Origin: Chloroflexota bacterium
GTDB taxonomy: Bacteria > Chloroflexota > Limnocylindria > Limnocylindrales > CSP1-4
Assembly (NCBI GenBank): GCA_025935655.1
Contig: JAICUV010000068.1
Coordinates: 1 to 13,849 of the forward strand
Length of the DNA: 13,849 nt
Reading direction: 5' to 3'
The position numbers and the translations under genes are program-made. The notes under the pieces are model-generated. The model was not told where the DNA came from. It searched no databases and saw nothing but the letters and a program-made list of their open reading frames with translations. Below, piece by piece: positions 1-6,684 of the stretch (positions are counted from its first letter, which is position 1; every line of letters begins with the position of its first letter).

Positions 1-920
1 CGCGGACGCCGGGCGGCAAGGTCCGACGCGACGCCGTCCGCGCGCTCCTCGCGGGCGAGCCCGCGGGAGAGCTCGCGCGTCCCGACGGGGACGCGATCGG
101 CTGGCGGGTCGCCGGGTCCGGTCCACGCCACGTGCTCCTGCTCCATGGCACGCTGAGCACCGCGCAGCAGCTCGATCGGCTCGCCGCGGCGCTCGCCGCG
201 CCGGGAGGCGTCACCGTCCATGCCCTCGACCGGCGCGGTGCGGGCGCCAGCCGGCTGGGGGATCCGCGGCCGCTCGACGCGAGCGTGCACGTGGACGACA
301 TCCGCGCCTACCTCGACGCCCGTGGCATCGCCCGAGCCGCAGCGGTCGGCATCAGCTTCGGCGGCGTGATCGCGCTCGAGGCGGCGGCCCGCATGCCCGG
401 GCGCGTGGACGCGGTCGTCGCCTATGAGCCGCCCTACGGCCTCCTGGCGGACGCGGAGCGCCTGGCCTGGTTCCGCCGCGTCGGCGCGGACACCCAGCGC
501 GCCCACACGGACGGCGGGCCGCCGGCGGCCGCGGAGACGTTCCTGCGCCACGTCGCCGGCGACGCCGCGTGGGACCGGCTCCCCGAGCGCGCCCGCGCGT
601 TCCTCGCGCGGGAAGGGGACGGCGCCCTCGCCGACGCGGCGCTGACTGGCCTGGACCCCGACGGGCTGGCGCGCATCGAGGCGCCCGTGCTCCTCCTCAC
701 CGGGACCGCGAGCGAGCCGTTCTACGCCCCCATCGCGGCAGCCCTTGCCCGCCGGATCCCGGGCGCCCGCCAACGTGCCCTCGAGGGGTTCCGCCACACC
801 TCCCCGATCACCGACCCGACCGCCGTCGCCGCCGCGATCCGCGATGGCATCCATCCGACCCCGATCGCGAACCCGACCACGACCGCGGCGTCAGCCGTCC
901 CACTGGAGCCCGCCCGATGA
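1..920 (+). CDS. Acyl-CoA ligase C-terminus (MenE-like) fused in frame to an alpha/beta hydrolase; 5' partial
   Basis: The frame is open from base 3 to the TGA at 918-920 (305 residues visible). The first residues read RTPGGKVRRDAVRALL, the C-terminal loop of AMP-forming acyl-CoA ligases, with the adenylation lysine at 18-20. From about base 87 an alpha/beta hydrolase follows: oxyanion-hole HG at about 144-149, nucleophile elbow GISFGG with Ser at 354-356, and a C-terminal His at 795-797. The usual Asp after the sixth core strand is not evident; TASEPF stands there. Between base 3 and the GTG at 132 there is no ATG, GTG, TTG or CTG in frame, and starting at 132 would cut off the first hydrolase strands. 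Third-position GC stays high (38 of 43 codons) through the junction. With menG directly downstream, a MenE (o-succinylbenzoate-CoA ligase) plus MenH-like fusion is inferred. The hydrolase substrate is not proven. Confidence 0.8.
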   Translation, partial: RTPGGKVRRDAVRALLAGEPAGELARPDGDAIGWRVAGSGPRHVLLLHGTLSTAQQLDRLAAALAAPGGVTVHALDRRGAGASRLGDPRPLDASVHVDDIRAYLDARGIARAAAVGISFGGVIALEAAARMPGRVDAVVAYEPPYGLLADAERLAWFRRVGADTQRAHTDGGPPAAAETFLRHVAGDAAWDRLPERARAFLAREGDGALADAALTGLDPDGLARIEAPVLLLTGTASEPFYAPIAAALARRIPGARQRALEGFRHTSPITDPTAVAAAIRDGIHPTPIANPTTTAASAVPLEPAR

Positions 921-1669
921 CCGACGCCCTCCCGCCCGACCACACGCCTTCGGGCGCGAGCACCGGGGCCGGCAACGCGGCCGCGCCCACCGAGGTGCGG
1001 GTGATGTTCGACCGGATCGCGAACCGCTACGACCTCATGAACCTGCTCATCTCCGCGTTCCAGGAGCCGCGCTGGCGGCGGCTGCTCGTGGAGCGCGCGG
1101 GGCTGCGCCCCGGCGACGCCGCGCTCGATGTCGCGAGCGGCACGGGCAAGGTGGCCGCGGACCTGCAGGACCGGGTCGCGCCGTTCGGCCGGGTGCTCGG
1201 CGTGGACCTCAGCCCGGGCATGATCGCCGTGGCGCGGGACCGCTACACGGACCGCGTGGGCCTGGAGTACGTGGTGGGGGACGCGCTCGCCCTGCCCACC
1301 GAGGACGCGACCTTCGACGCCGCGACCATCGCCTTCGGGATGCGCAACCTGCCCGACTACCGGCGCGGGTTCGAGGAGATGACCCGCTCGGTGCGCCCGG
1401 GCGGCCGCGTCCTGTGCCTCGAGATCGCCCGGCCGCGCAGCCGGCTCGCGCGGTTCATGCGCTGGTGGTTCGACCGGATCGTGCCCGTCATCGGCCGCCT
1501 CGCGGGCCAGGGCGCCGCGTACGGCTATCTCGTCAGGTCCGTCCAGGCGTACCCGTCGCCGGAGCGGATCGCCGAGATCATGGCCGAGGCGGGCCTGGTG
1601 GACGTGCGCTGGCAGGGCCTGACCGGCGGGATCGTGACGCTCCACGAGGGCACCGTCCCGGAGCGCTGA
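917..1669 (+). CDS. menG: Demethylmenaquinone methyltransferase (UbiE/MenG family)
   Basis: This SAM-dependent enzyme C-methylates demethylmenaquinone in the last step of menaquinone synthesis. The 250-residue product has the UbiE signature MFDRIANRYDLMN, the SAM-binding glycine motif DVASGTGK, the acidic GVDLSPGM that holds the ribose, the FGMRNLPD motif, and the C-terminal family block YLVRSVQAYPSPERIAEIM. The length is normal for the family, with about 28 extra polar N-terminal residues. The start is set by the ATGA overlap (917-920) with the stop of the hydrolase gene, which implies translational coupling. A ubiquinone role cannot be excluded from sequence alone, but the ligase and hydrolase segment upstream fits menaquinone better. 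Confidence 0.9.
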   Translation: MTDALPPDHTPSGASTGAGNAAAPTEVRVMFDRIANRYDLMNLLISAFQEPRWRRLLVERAGLRPGDAALDVASGTGKVAADLQDRVAPFGRVLGVDLSPGMIAVARDRYTDRVGLEYVVGDALALPTEDATFDAATIAFGMRNLPDYRRGFEEMTRSVRPGGRVLCLEIARPRSRLARFMRWWFDRIVPVIGRLAGQGAAYGYLVRSVQAYPSPERIAEIMAEAGLVDVRWQGLTGGIVTLHEGTVPER

Positions 1670-1694
1670 CGGCCGCCCTGCGTCGAATGTCCGA

Positions 1695-1711
1695 TGCCCC
1701 GGCCCGGGGCA
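1695..1711 (+). terminator. Possible stem-loop between menG and the MFS gene
   Basis: TGCCCC (1695-1700) pairs with GGGGCA (1706-1711) around a 5-base loop. It lies 25 bases after the menG stop and just upstream of the -10 box of the next gene. No T tract follows, so a role as an intrinsic terminator is uncertain. In DNA this GC-rich such a hairpin can arise by chance. Confidence 0.25.
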
Positions 1712-1716
1712 CCCCC

Positions 1717-1722
1717 TAGACT
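1717..1722 (+). promoter_or_regulatory. -10 box (TAGACT) of a leaderless promoter for the MFS gene
   Basis: TAGACT ends exactly 6 bases before the GTG start at 1729, so transcription would begin at or next to the start codon. There is no Shine-Dalgarno sequence. No convincing -35 box is visible. The same arrangement recurs at five other genes in this window. Confidence 0.6.
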
Positions 1723-1728
1723 CCCGCG

Positions 1729-3006
1729 GTGCCGAACCCCGTTGTCCGGGCTGCCGACGCCGTGGCGCCGCCGCGGCTCGGACGCTCCTTCCGCCTGCTG
1801 CTCCTCACGTCGGTGGTCACCAACACCGGCGACGGCATCGCGCTGGCAGCCGGACCCCTCCTCGTCGCCAGCCAGACCCGCGATCCGCTGCTCGTCTCGA
1901 TGGCGGTCCTCGCGCAGAACCTGCCGGTGCTCCTGTTCGGGTTCGCGGCCGGCGTCCTGGCCGATCGGGTGGACCGGGTGCGGCTCATGGCCGTCGTCAA
2001 CCTCGTCCGCGGCATCATCCTCGCGCTGCTCGCCGCGAGCGTCGCGACCGGCGTCGTCAGCATCGTCGTCGTCCTCGCCGCCCTGTTCGCCCTGGGAACG
2101 GCGGAGACCTTCGCCGACATCGGCAGCGCGAGCATCCTGCCGCGGCTCGTGCGGCGCGAGGACCTGGGCATCGCGAACGCGCGGATCACGGGATCGGTGC
2201 TGCTGACCAACCAGCTCGTCGCCCCGCCCATCGGCGCGTTCCTGTTCGCCATCGGGATGGCCCTGCCGTTCATCGCGGACGCGGCGGGCTTCCTGCTGGG
2301 CGCGGTCCTCGTCACGCGGGTCGTGTACTCGGTAGTGGTGGATGCCCCGGCCGTCGTCGAGCGACGCCACTGGCGGCACGAGATGGCCGAGGGCCTGCGC
2401 TGGCTGTGGGACCACCCCCCGATGCGGACCCTCGTGATCACGATCCTCGCGTTCAACGTGACCTTCGGGGCGGCGTGGTCGGTGCTCGTCCTCTACGCCC
2501 AGGAGCGCCTGGGCATGACCGCCGTCGGGTTCGGGCTGATCACGACCGCGATGGCGATCGGCGGGATCGTGGGCACCGTGTCCTACGGCCGGCTGGAGCG
2601 TCGGTTCTCGCTCGCCGACATCATGCGCGTCGGGCTGGTGATCGAGACCTGCACCCACCTCGTGCTCGCGCTCACGACGCTGCCGGCGGTCGCGCTCGTC
2701 ACGTTCACGGTGTTCGGGGCGCACGCCTTCGTGTGGGGGACGACGGCGACGGCGATCCGCCAGCGGGCGGTCCCGGACGCGCTCCTCGGGCGGGTCACGG
2801 GCGTCTACCACGTGGCCGTGATGGCGGGGATGGTGATCGGCACGCCGATCGGGGGGCTGCTCGCCCGCCAGTACGGGATCACCGCGCCGTTCTGGTTCGG
2901 GTTCGCGGGCTCGGCGATCCTCGTCGTGCTCCTGTGGCGGGAGTTCGCCAACATCGTCCATGCGAGCGAGCACCCGGCGGAGATGGCGCCGGCCGCCCAT
3001 TCCTGA
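1729..3006 (+). CDS. MFS transporter, MFS_3 / EntS-like exporter type
   Basis: A 425-residue integral membrane protein with about twelve hydrophobic segments, the usual size for the major facilitator superfamily. The first helix block TSVVTNTGDGIALAAGP and the loop GVLADRVDRVRLM (the motif-A GxLaDRxdrrxlm between helices 2 and 3) are typical of the MFS_3 branch, which includes the enterobactin exporter EntS and many uncharacterised drug or siderophore exporters. The substrate cannot be read from sequence. The GTG start at 1729 is chosen because a -10 box sits 6 bases upstream and the hydrophobic region begins about 20 residues in. It is a stand-alone transcription unit between menG and an ABC exporter operon, and nothing ties it to menaquinone synthesis. 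Confidence 0.88.
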   Translation: MPNPVVRAADAVAPPRLGRSFRLLLLTSVVTNTGDGIALAAGPLLVASQTRDPLLVSMAVLAQNLPVLLFGFAAGVLADRVDRVRLMAVVNLVRGIILALLAASVATGVVSIVVVLAALFALGTAETFADIGSASILPRLVRREDLGIANARITGSVLLTNQLVAPPIGAFLFAIGMALPFIADAAGFLLGAVLVTRVVYSVVVDAPAVVERRHWRHEMAEGLRWLWDHPPMRTLVITILAFNVTFGAAWSVLVLYAQERLGMTAVGFGLITTAMAIGGIVGTVSYGRLERRFSLADIMRVGLVIETCTHLVLALTTLPAVALVTFTVFGAHAFVWGTTATAIRQRAVPDALLGRVTGVYHVAVMAGMVIGTPIGGLLARQYGITAPFWFGFAGSAILVVLLWREFANIVHASEHPAEMAPAAHS

Positions 3007-3030
3007 CACGAGATGGCAGGAGCGGTGCGG

Positions 3031-3036
3031 TACCAT
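3031..3036 (+). promoter_or_regulatory. -10 box (TACCAT) of the ABC exporter operon
   Basis: TACCAT ends 9 bases before the ATG at 3046, predicting a leader of only a few bases or none. It supports 3046 rather than the in-frame ATG at 3013 as the start, since 3013 lies upstream of the box. No clear -35 box is visible at normal spacing. Confidence 0.5.
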
Positions 3037-3045
3037 GCGCCGCCC

Positions 3046-3990
3046 ATGTCCGACACGTCCGCCGCGCCCACGCCGCTCATCCACGCTCGGGGCCTGACCA
3101 AGCGCTTCGGCGAGTTCACGGCCGTCGACGGGATCGACTTCGACGTGGCGACCGGCGAGAGCTTCGGCTTCCTGGGCCCCAATGGCGCCGGCAAGACCTC
3201 CACGATGCGGATGGTGGCGTGCGTCTCCCCGGTGACGGCGGGCACGCTGCGGATCCTCGACCTGGACCCGAACCTCGACGGACCGCGGATCCGCGGCCGG
3301 CTGGGCGTCGTGCCCCAGCAGGACACGCTGGACACCGAGCTGTCGGTCAAGGACAACCTCGTGATCTACGGCCGGTACTTCGGCCTGTCGCGCAAGGAGG
3401 CGGGGCGGCGCGGCGACGAGCTGCTCGAGTTCGCCCAGCTCACGGAGCGCGCGAACGACAAGGTCGAGCCGCTGTCGGGCGGCATGAAGCGGCGGCTGAC
3501 GATCGCGCGGGCGCTCATCAACGAGCCGTCGATCCTCCTGCTCGACGAGCCCACGACGGGCCTCGACCCGCAGGCGCGCCACCTCCTCTGGGAGCGTCTG
3601 TACCGCCTCAAGCAGCGTGGCGTGACGCTCGTCCTCACGACGCATTACATGGACGAGGCCGAGCAGCTGTGCGATCGGCTCGTGGTCATGGACAAGGCAC
3701 GGATCGTGGCCGAGGGCTCGCCGCGCCAGCTCATCGAGGCGTACTCGACCCGCGAGGTGACCGAGCTCCGGTTCCCGGTCGGCGTCCAGGAGACACTGGA
3801 CGGGCAGCTGGACGGGATCGGGGAGCGGATCGAGCTGCTGCCGGACCGCGTCCTCGTGTACTCCGATGACGGCGAGGCCGCCGCCGCGGCGGCCCACCAG
3901 CGCGGCCTGCAGCCCGAGACCGTCCTCGTCCGGCGCTCGTCGCTCGAGGACGTGTTCCTGCGCCTCACCGGCCGGAGCCTCGTCGAGTGA
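3046..3990 (+). CDS. ABC-2 exporter ATP-binding protein (NodI/DrrA type)
   Basis: The 314-residue ATPase powers the exporter formed with the two downstream permeases. In order it shows Walker A GPNGAGKT (residues 44-51), Q-loop VPQQ (89-92), signature LSGGMKRR (143-150), Walker B ILLLDEP (163-169), D-loop and H-loop TTHYMDEAEQ (His200). After about residue 220 comes the roughly 90-residue C-terminal domain common in DrrA/NodI-type ATPases. The start at 3046 gives a normal N-terminus (LIHARGLTKRFGEFTAVDG) and fits the promoter. The stop overlaps the next gene by GTGA (3987-3990), so ATPase and permeases are one operon. The family covers exporters of antibiotics, lipids and polysaccharides; the substrate is unknown. 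Confidence 0.93.
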   Translation: MSDTSAAPTPLIHARGLTKRFGEFTAVDGIDFDVATGESFGFLGPNGAGKTSTMRMVACVSPVTAGTLRILDLDPNLDGPRIRGRLGVVPQQDTLDTELSVKDNLVIYGRYFGLSRKEAGRRGDELLEFAQLTERANDKVEPLSGGMKRRLTIARALINEPSILLLDEPTTGLDPQARHLLWERLYRLKQRGVTLVLTTHYMDEAEQLCDRLVVMDKARIVAEGSPRQLIEAYSTREVTELRFPVGVQETLDGQLDGIGERIELLPDRVLVYSDDGEAAAAAAHQRGLQPETVLVRRSSLEDVFLRLTGRSLVE

Positions 3991-4814
3991 CCGCCGTCGT
4001 GGGGCCCGTCCGTGGCGACGCCGTCCCGCGCCAGAGCGCCCTCCGCAACGCGTACGCCGCGTACGAGCACCAGTGGCTCCTGTACCTCCGGACCTGGCGC
4101 GGGTCGATCTTCGGCTCGTTCGCGCAGCCGGTGCTGTTCCTCGTGGCGATGGGCGTCGGGCTCGGCGGGTACGTGGACCGCTCGGGGAGCGGCGCGATCG
4201 ACGTTCCCTACATCCAGTTCCTCGCGCCGGCGCTGCTCGTGTCCACGGTCATGCAGGGGTCCACGTTCGAGGCGACGTTCCCGGTCCTGGGCGGCTTCCG
4301 CTGGAACCGGCGCTACCACGCGATGTACGCCACGCCGCTGTCGCCGTACGCCATCGCGTTCGGGCAGATCGCCTGGATCGCGACCCGGGCGACGATCGTG
4401 GCCACGATCTTCTGCGGCGTCATCATCGCGTTCGGCGCCGCGGGCACGCCCGGCATCGTGCTCGCGATCCCGGTCGGGACGCTCACGGCGCTCGCGTTCG
4501 CCGGCCCGATCGCCGCGTACATGACCACCCAGCGGGACACGACCGCGTTCAACGCGATCTGGCGGTTCGGGATCACGCCGCTGTTCCTGTTCTCGGGCAC
4601 GTTCTTTCCGATCGAGTCGCTGCCCGAGCAGATCCGGTGGATCGCGTGGCTGCTGCCGCTGTGGCATGGCGTGGACCTGGCACGGGCGCTGTCGCTCGGC
4701 ACCGTCGGCGACACGCCGCTCGTCCAGCTCGCCCACGTCCTGATCCTGTCGGGCTGCGCGATCGCCGGGATCATCGCGATGTTCGTCATGTACCGCCGGC
4801 AGCTCGAGCAATGA
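3987..4814 (+). CDS. ABC-2 type permease, NodJ-like (first subunit)
   Basis: A 275-residue membrane subunit with about six hydrophobic segments. The ABC-2 permease hallmarks are visible: the first helix region GSIFGSFAQPVLFLVAMG, the block RYHAMYATPLSPYAIAFGQI, and the late FLFSGTFFPIESLPEQIRW followed by PLWHGVDLARAL, which is the NodJ/DrrB signature region. Translation starts at a GTG overlapping the ATPase stop and ends in an ATGA overlap with the second permease. It should form a heterodimer with that second permease, because the two are clearly related but far from identical. Confidence 0.9.
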   Translation: MTAVVGPVRGDAVPRQSALRNAYAAYEHQWLLYLRTWRGSIFGSFAQPVLFLVAMGVGLGGYVDRSGSGAIDVPYIQFLAPALLVSTVMQGSTFEATFPVLGGFRWNRRYHAMYATPLSPYAIAFGQIAWIATRATIVATIFCGVIIAFGAAGTPGIVLAIPVGTLTALAFAGPIAAYMTTQRDTTAFNAIWRFGITPLFLFSGTFFPIESLPEQIRWIAWLLPLWHGVDLARALSLGTVGDTPLVQLAHVLILSGCAIAGIIAMFVMYRRQLEQ

Positions 4815-5620
4815 GCGGGTTCGTCGCGCCGCTGCGCATCCTCCCGTTCACGCTGGGCAGCCGCCGTGCGGCGCTGCTCATCGAGCGCAACGTCTACGTC
4901 TACAAGGCCGGCTGGCTGGTCATCTTCAGCGGCTTCTTCGAGCCGCTGTTCTACCTGCTGTCAATCGGCCTCGGCATCGGCGGGATCGTCGGCGACATCC
5001 CGGGACCGGACGGCACGCCGATCCCGTACGCGCTGTTCGTGGCACCCGCGCTGCTCGCCACCGCCTCGATGAACGGCGCGATCGCCGAGAGCACGTTCAA
5101 CGTGTTCTTCAAGCTCAACTACCAGAAGACGTACGACGCCGTGCTCTCGACGCCGCTCGGGCCCGGCGACGTGGCGCTCGGAGAGATCGGCTGGGCCGTG
5201 ATCCGGTCCACGCTCTACGCGCTCGGGTTCATGGTCGTGATCTTCGTGCTGGGCCTGGTGGTGTCGCCGTGGGCGATCTTCGCCGTGCCGGCGGCGACGC
5301 TGCTCGCGTTCGCGTTCGCCGCGGCCGGCATGGCCGCCACGACGTTCATGCGCTCGTGGCAGGACTTCGACCTGATCCAGCTCGTGGTCCTGCCGCTGTT
5401 CCTGTTCAGCGGCACGTTCTACCCCATCACCGCCTACCCGCCGGCCCTCCAGCTGTTCGTCCAGGTCACGCCGCTGTACCAGGGCGTGGACCTCATCCGC
5501 GCGCTGATCACGGGGGCCGTGGATCCGGGGATCCTGTGGCACGTGCTGTACCTCGGGGTGATGGGGATCGCGGGGCTGGCCGTGGTCTCGCGCCGACTCG
5601 ACAAGCTGCTGCTCAAGTAG
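4811..5620 (+). CDS. ABC-2 type permease, NodJ-like (second subunit)
   Basis: A 269-residue homologue of the preceding subunit, about six hydrophobic segments. It shares the NodJ-type core: KTYDAVLSTPLGPGDVALGE, then LPLFLFSGTFYPITAYPP and PLYQGVDLIRALITG near the C-terminus. The start at 4811 is fixed by the ATGA overlap (4811-4814). The end, at TAG 5618-5620, borders the repeat-rich gene-free tract. Together with the ATPase it forms a complete 1+2 exporter. Another exporter, the MFS gene, lies directly upstream, but whether the two share a substrate is not shown. Confidence 0.9.
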   Translation: MSGFVAPLRILPFTLGSRRAALLIERNVYVYKAGWLVIFSGFFEPLFYLLSIGLGIGGIVGDIPGPDGTPIPYALFVAPALLATASMNGAIAESTFNVFFKLNYQKTYDAVLSTPLGPGDVALGEIGWAVIRSTLYALGFMVVIFVLGLVVSPWAIFAVPAATLLAFAFAAAGMAATTFMRSWQDFDLIQLVVLPLFLFSGTFYPITAYPPALQLFVQVTPLYQGVDLIRALITGAVDPGILWHVLYLGVMGIAGLAVVSRRLDKLLLK

Positions 5621-5635
5621 GCCGGCGGCGCCTCT

Positions 5636-5883
5636 CTCGTTTCCTCGCAGTCACCGGGTGGGTGGTAGACAAGAGATCGCGCTCGTTTCCGCAGCGGCCC
5701 ACGCTCGGGTGGTCGCCGGCGGTGCTCATACATGCACACCGTGCATCGTATCTGCGCGTCCACGGCCATTCTGCCCACCAGGAGACTGTATGAGCACCGC
5801 GCGGCACTGGGACGGCCATTGCAGTCACCGGGTGCATGGATGACGAGAGCCCGTTGTCGACGACCCATGGGGTGGCTGTATGA
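5636..5883. repeat. Cluster of degenerate direct and inverted repeats in the only long intergenic tract
   Basis: The 320-base stretch 5621-5940 holds no recognisable gene. A unit beginning GCAGTCACCGGGTG occurs at 5647-5685 and 5821-5859 (about 29 of 39 bases identical, 174 bases apart). A diverged copy of the same unit in the opposite orientation lies at about 5853-5879, and another at about 5723-5746. Shorter direct repeats are CTCGTTTCC (5636-5644, 5682-5690), ACGGCCATT (5762-5770, 5812-5820) and CTGTATGA (5786-5793, 5876-5883). The tract is less GC-rich than the genes. It could be an eroded REP/MITE-type cluster or a structured RNA. Spacings are irregular, so it is not a CRISPR array. Confidence 0.6.
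5715..5805. repeat. Inverted repeat with perfect 14-bp arms, about 91 bp overall
   Basis: GCGGTGCTCATACA (5719-5732) is exactly complementary to 5787-5800. Allowing one bulged base at 5801, four further pairs (5715-5718 with 5802-5805) extend the stem to 18 bp. Inside the loop a second small hairpin, ATGCAC-ACC-GTGCAT, lies at 5732-5746. Such a structure fits a MITE/REP-like palindrome or a folded RNA. No T tract follows, so a simple terminator is unlikely. Confidence 0.55.
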
Positions 5884-5904
5884 CATCGGATCCCCGCGGA
5901 GACC

Positions 5905-5933
5905 CTTGGGCGAGCTCCGCCGGCCGCTACGAT
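5905..5933 (+). promoter_or_regulatory. Promoter of the uracil-DNA glycosylase gene (CTTGGG, 17 bp, TACGAT)
   Basis: TACGAT (5928-5933) ends 7 bases before the ATG at 5941. A weak -35 match, CTTGGG at 5905-5910, precedes it with a 17-base spacer. No Shine-Dalgarno sequence is present, so the mRNA is probably leaderless. Confidence 0.6.
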
Positions 5934-5940
5934 CCCGCTG

Positions 5941-6672
5941 ATGCCCATCACCGATCCCGTGGCCGCCGCTCGCGCCGCGCGGGACCTGCCCATGCTCGAC
6001 GCCGCGATCGTCGACTGCTTCGCGTGTCCGCGGCTCGTCGCGTGGCGCGAGGAGCAGGCCCGGGTCAAGGTCGCGAGGTTCCGCGACGAGCCGTACTGGG
6101 GCCGCCCGATCCCCGGCTACGGCCCCGGGGACGCAAGGATCATCCTCGTCGGCCTCGCCCCGGCGGCGCACGGCGGCAACCGGACGGGCCGCGTGTTCAC
6201 CGGCGACGAGTCGGGCGAGTTCCTGTGGCGGGCCCTCCACGCGCAGGGCATGAGCGACCGCGCGGTCAGCCGCCGCGCCGACGACGGCCTCCAGCTCATC
6301 GACACCCGGGTCGCCGCCGCCGTCCGCTGCGCCCCGCCCGCAAACAAGCCCACGCCGGAGGAGCAGCGCACCTGCCGTCCGTATCTCGTGCGCGAGCTCG
6401 AGCTGCTCACCGGCCTTCGCGTGATCGTGGCGCTCGGCGCCATCGGCTGGGAGGCAGCCCTCAAGGCCCTGGCGGCGCTCGGCCACGAGACGCCCCGACC
6501 CAAGCCCCGCTTCGCCCATGGCGGCGAGGCCACGATCGGCCCGTACACGCTCCTGGGCACGTACCACCCGAGCCAGCAGAACACGTTCACCCGCCGCCTG
6601 ACCCAGCCGATGCTCCAGGCGGTCCTGGCTCGCGCGCGCGAGCTCGCGGGCACGGAGCCCAACCTCCCGTAA
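5941..6672 (+). CDS. Uracil-DNA glycosylase, family 5 (UDGb type)
   Basis: The enzyme removes uracil and related deaminated bases from DNA, starting base-excision repair. The 243-residue product has the family 5 motif A GLAPAAHGGNRTGRVFTGD (residues 71-89) and motif B HPSQQNT (209-215). Four cysteines, C26, C29, C130 and C145 (in CFACPR and RC...TC), match the positions that bind the [4Fe-4S] cluster in family 4 and 5 enzymes. Motif A with Ala-Ala rather than an acidic residue after GLAP is what separates family 5 from family 4. The start is supported by the -10 box 7 bases upstream. It is the first gene after the repeat tract and ends just before dnaJ. Confidence 0.9.
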   Translation: MPITDPVAAARAARDLPMLDAAIVDCFACPRLVAWREEQARVKVARFRDEPYWGRPIPGYGPGDARIILVGLAPAAHGGNRTGRVFTGDESGEFLWRALHAQGMSDRAVSRRADDGLQLIDTRVAAAVRCAPPANKPTPEEQRTCRPYLVRELELLTGLRVIVALGAIGWEAALKALAALGHETPRPKPRFAHGGEATIGPYTLLGTYHPSQQNTFTRRLTQPMLQAVLARARELAGTEPNLP

Positions 6673-6675
6673 ACT
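6670..6675 (+). promoter_or_regulatory. -10 box (TAAACT) of dnaJ, overlapping the upstream stop codon
   Basis: TAAACT begins with the TAA stop of the glycosylase gene (6670-6672) and ends 9 bases before the dnaJ ATG at 6685. No Shine-Dalgarno sequence or clear -35 box is visible. This suggests dnaJ has its own near-leaderless transcript despite the 12-base gap to the gene upstream. Confidence 0.45.
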
Positions 6676-6684
6676 CGTCGTCCC

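Noticed and set aside
132..920. Stand-alone hydrolase starting at GTG 132
   Set aside because: The start falls inside the core strand just before the HG oxyanion hole, and clear hydrolase sequence (GDAIGWRVAGSGPRH) lies upstream in the same frame with no start codon, so the gene must begin further left.
3013..3045. Earlier ATG for the ABC ATPase
   Set aside because: It lies upstream of the TACCAT -10 box and adds eleven residues (MAGAVRYHAPP) not seen in the family.
1525..3897. 790-residue open frame on the minus strand
   Set aside because: It lies antisense to menG, the MFS gene and the ABC ATPase, all with clear family motifs. The product is a low-complexity Arg/Asp/Glu/His-rich string typical of antisense frames in GC-rich DNA.
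5621..5640. Intrinsic terminator after the ABC permease
   Set aside because: The GC-rich GCCGGCGGCGCC is followed by CTCTCTCGTTT, but I could not draw a stable stem with a proper T tract.
5636..5883. CRISPR array
   Set aside because: Repeats are degenerate, in both orientations and irregularly spaced, and no cas gene is nearby.
5613..6068. 151-residue minus-strand frame containing two HPVTA copies
   Set aside because: Third-position GC across the repeat tract is clearly lower than in the real genes, it runs into the antisense of the glycosylase start, and no domain is recognisable. It is kept only as a possibility in the repeat finding.
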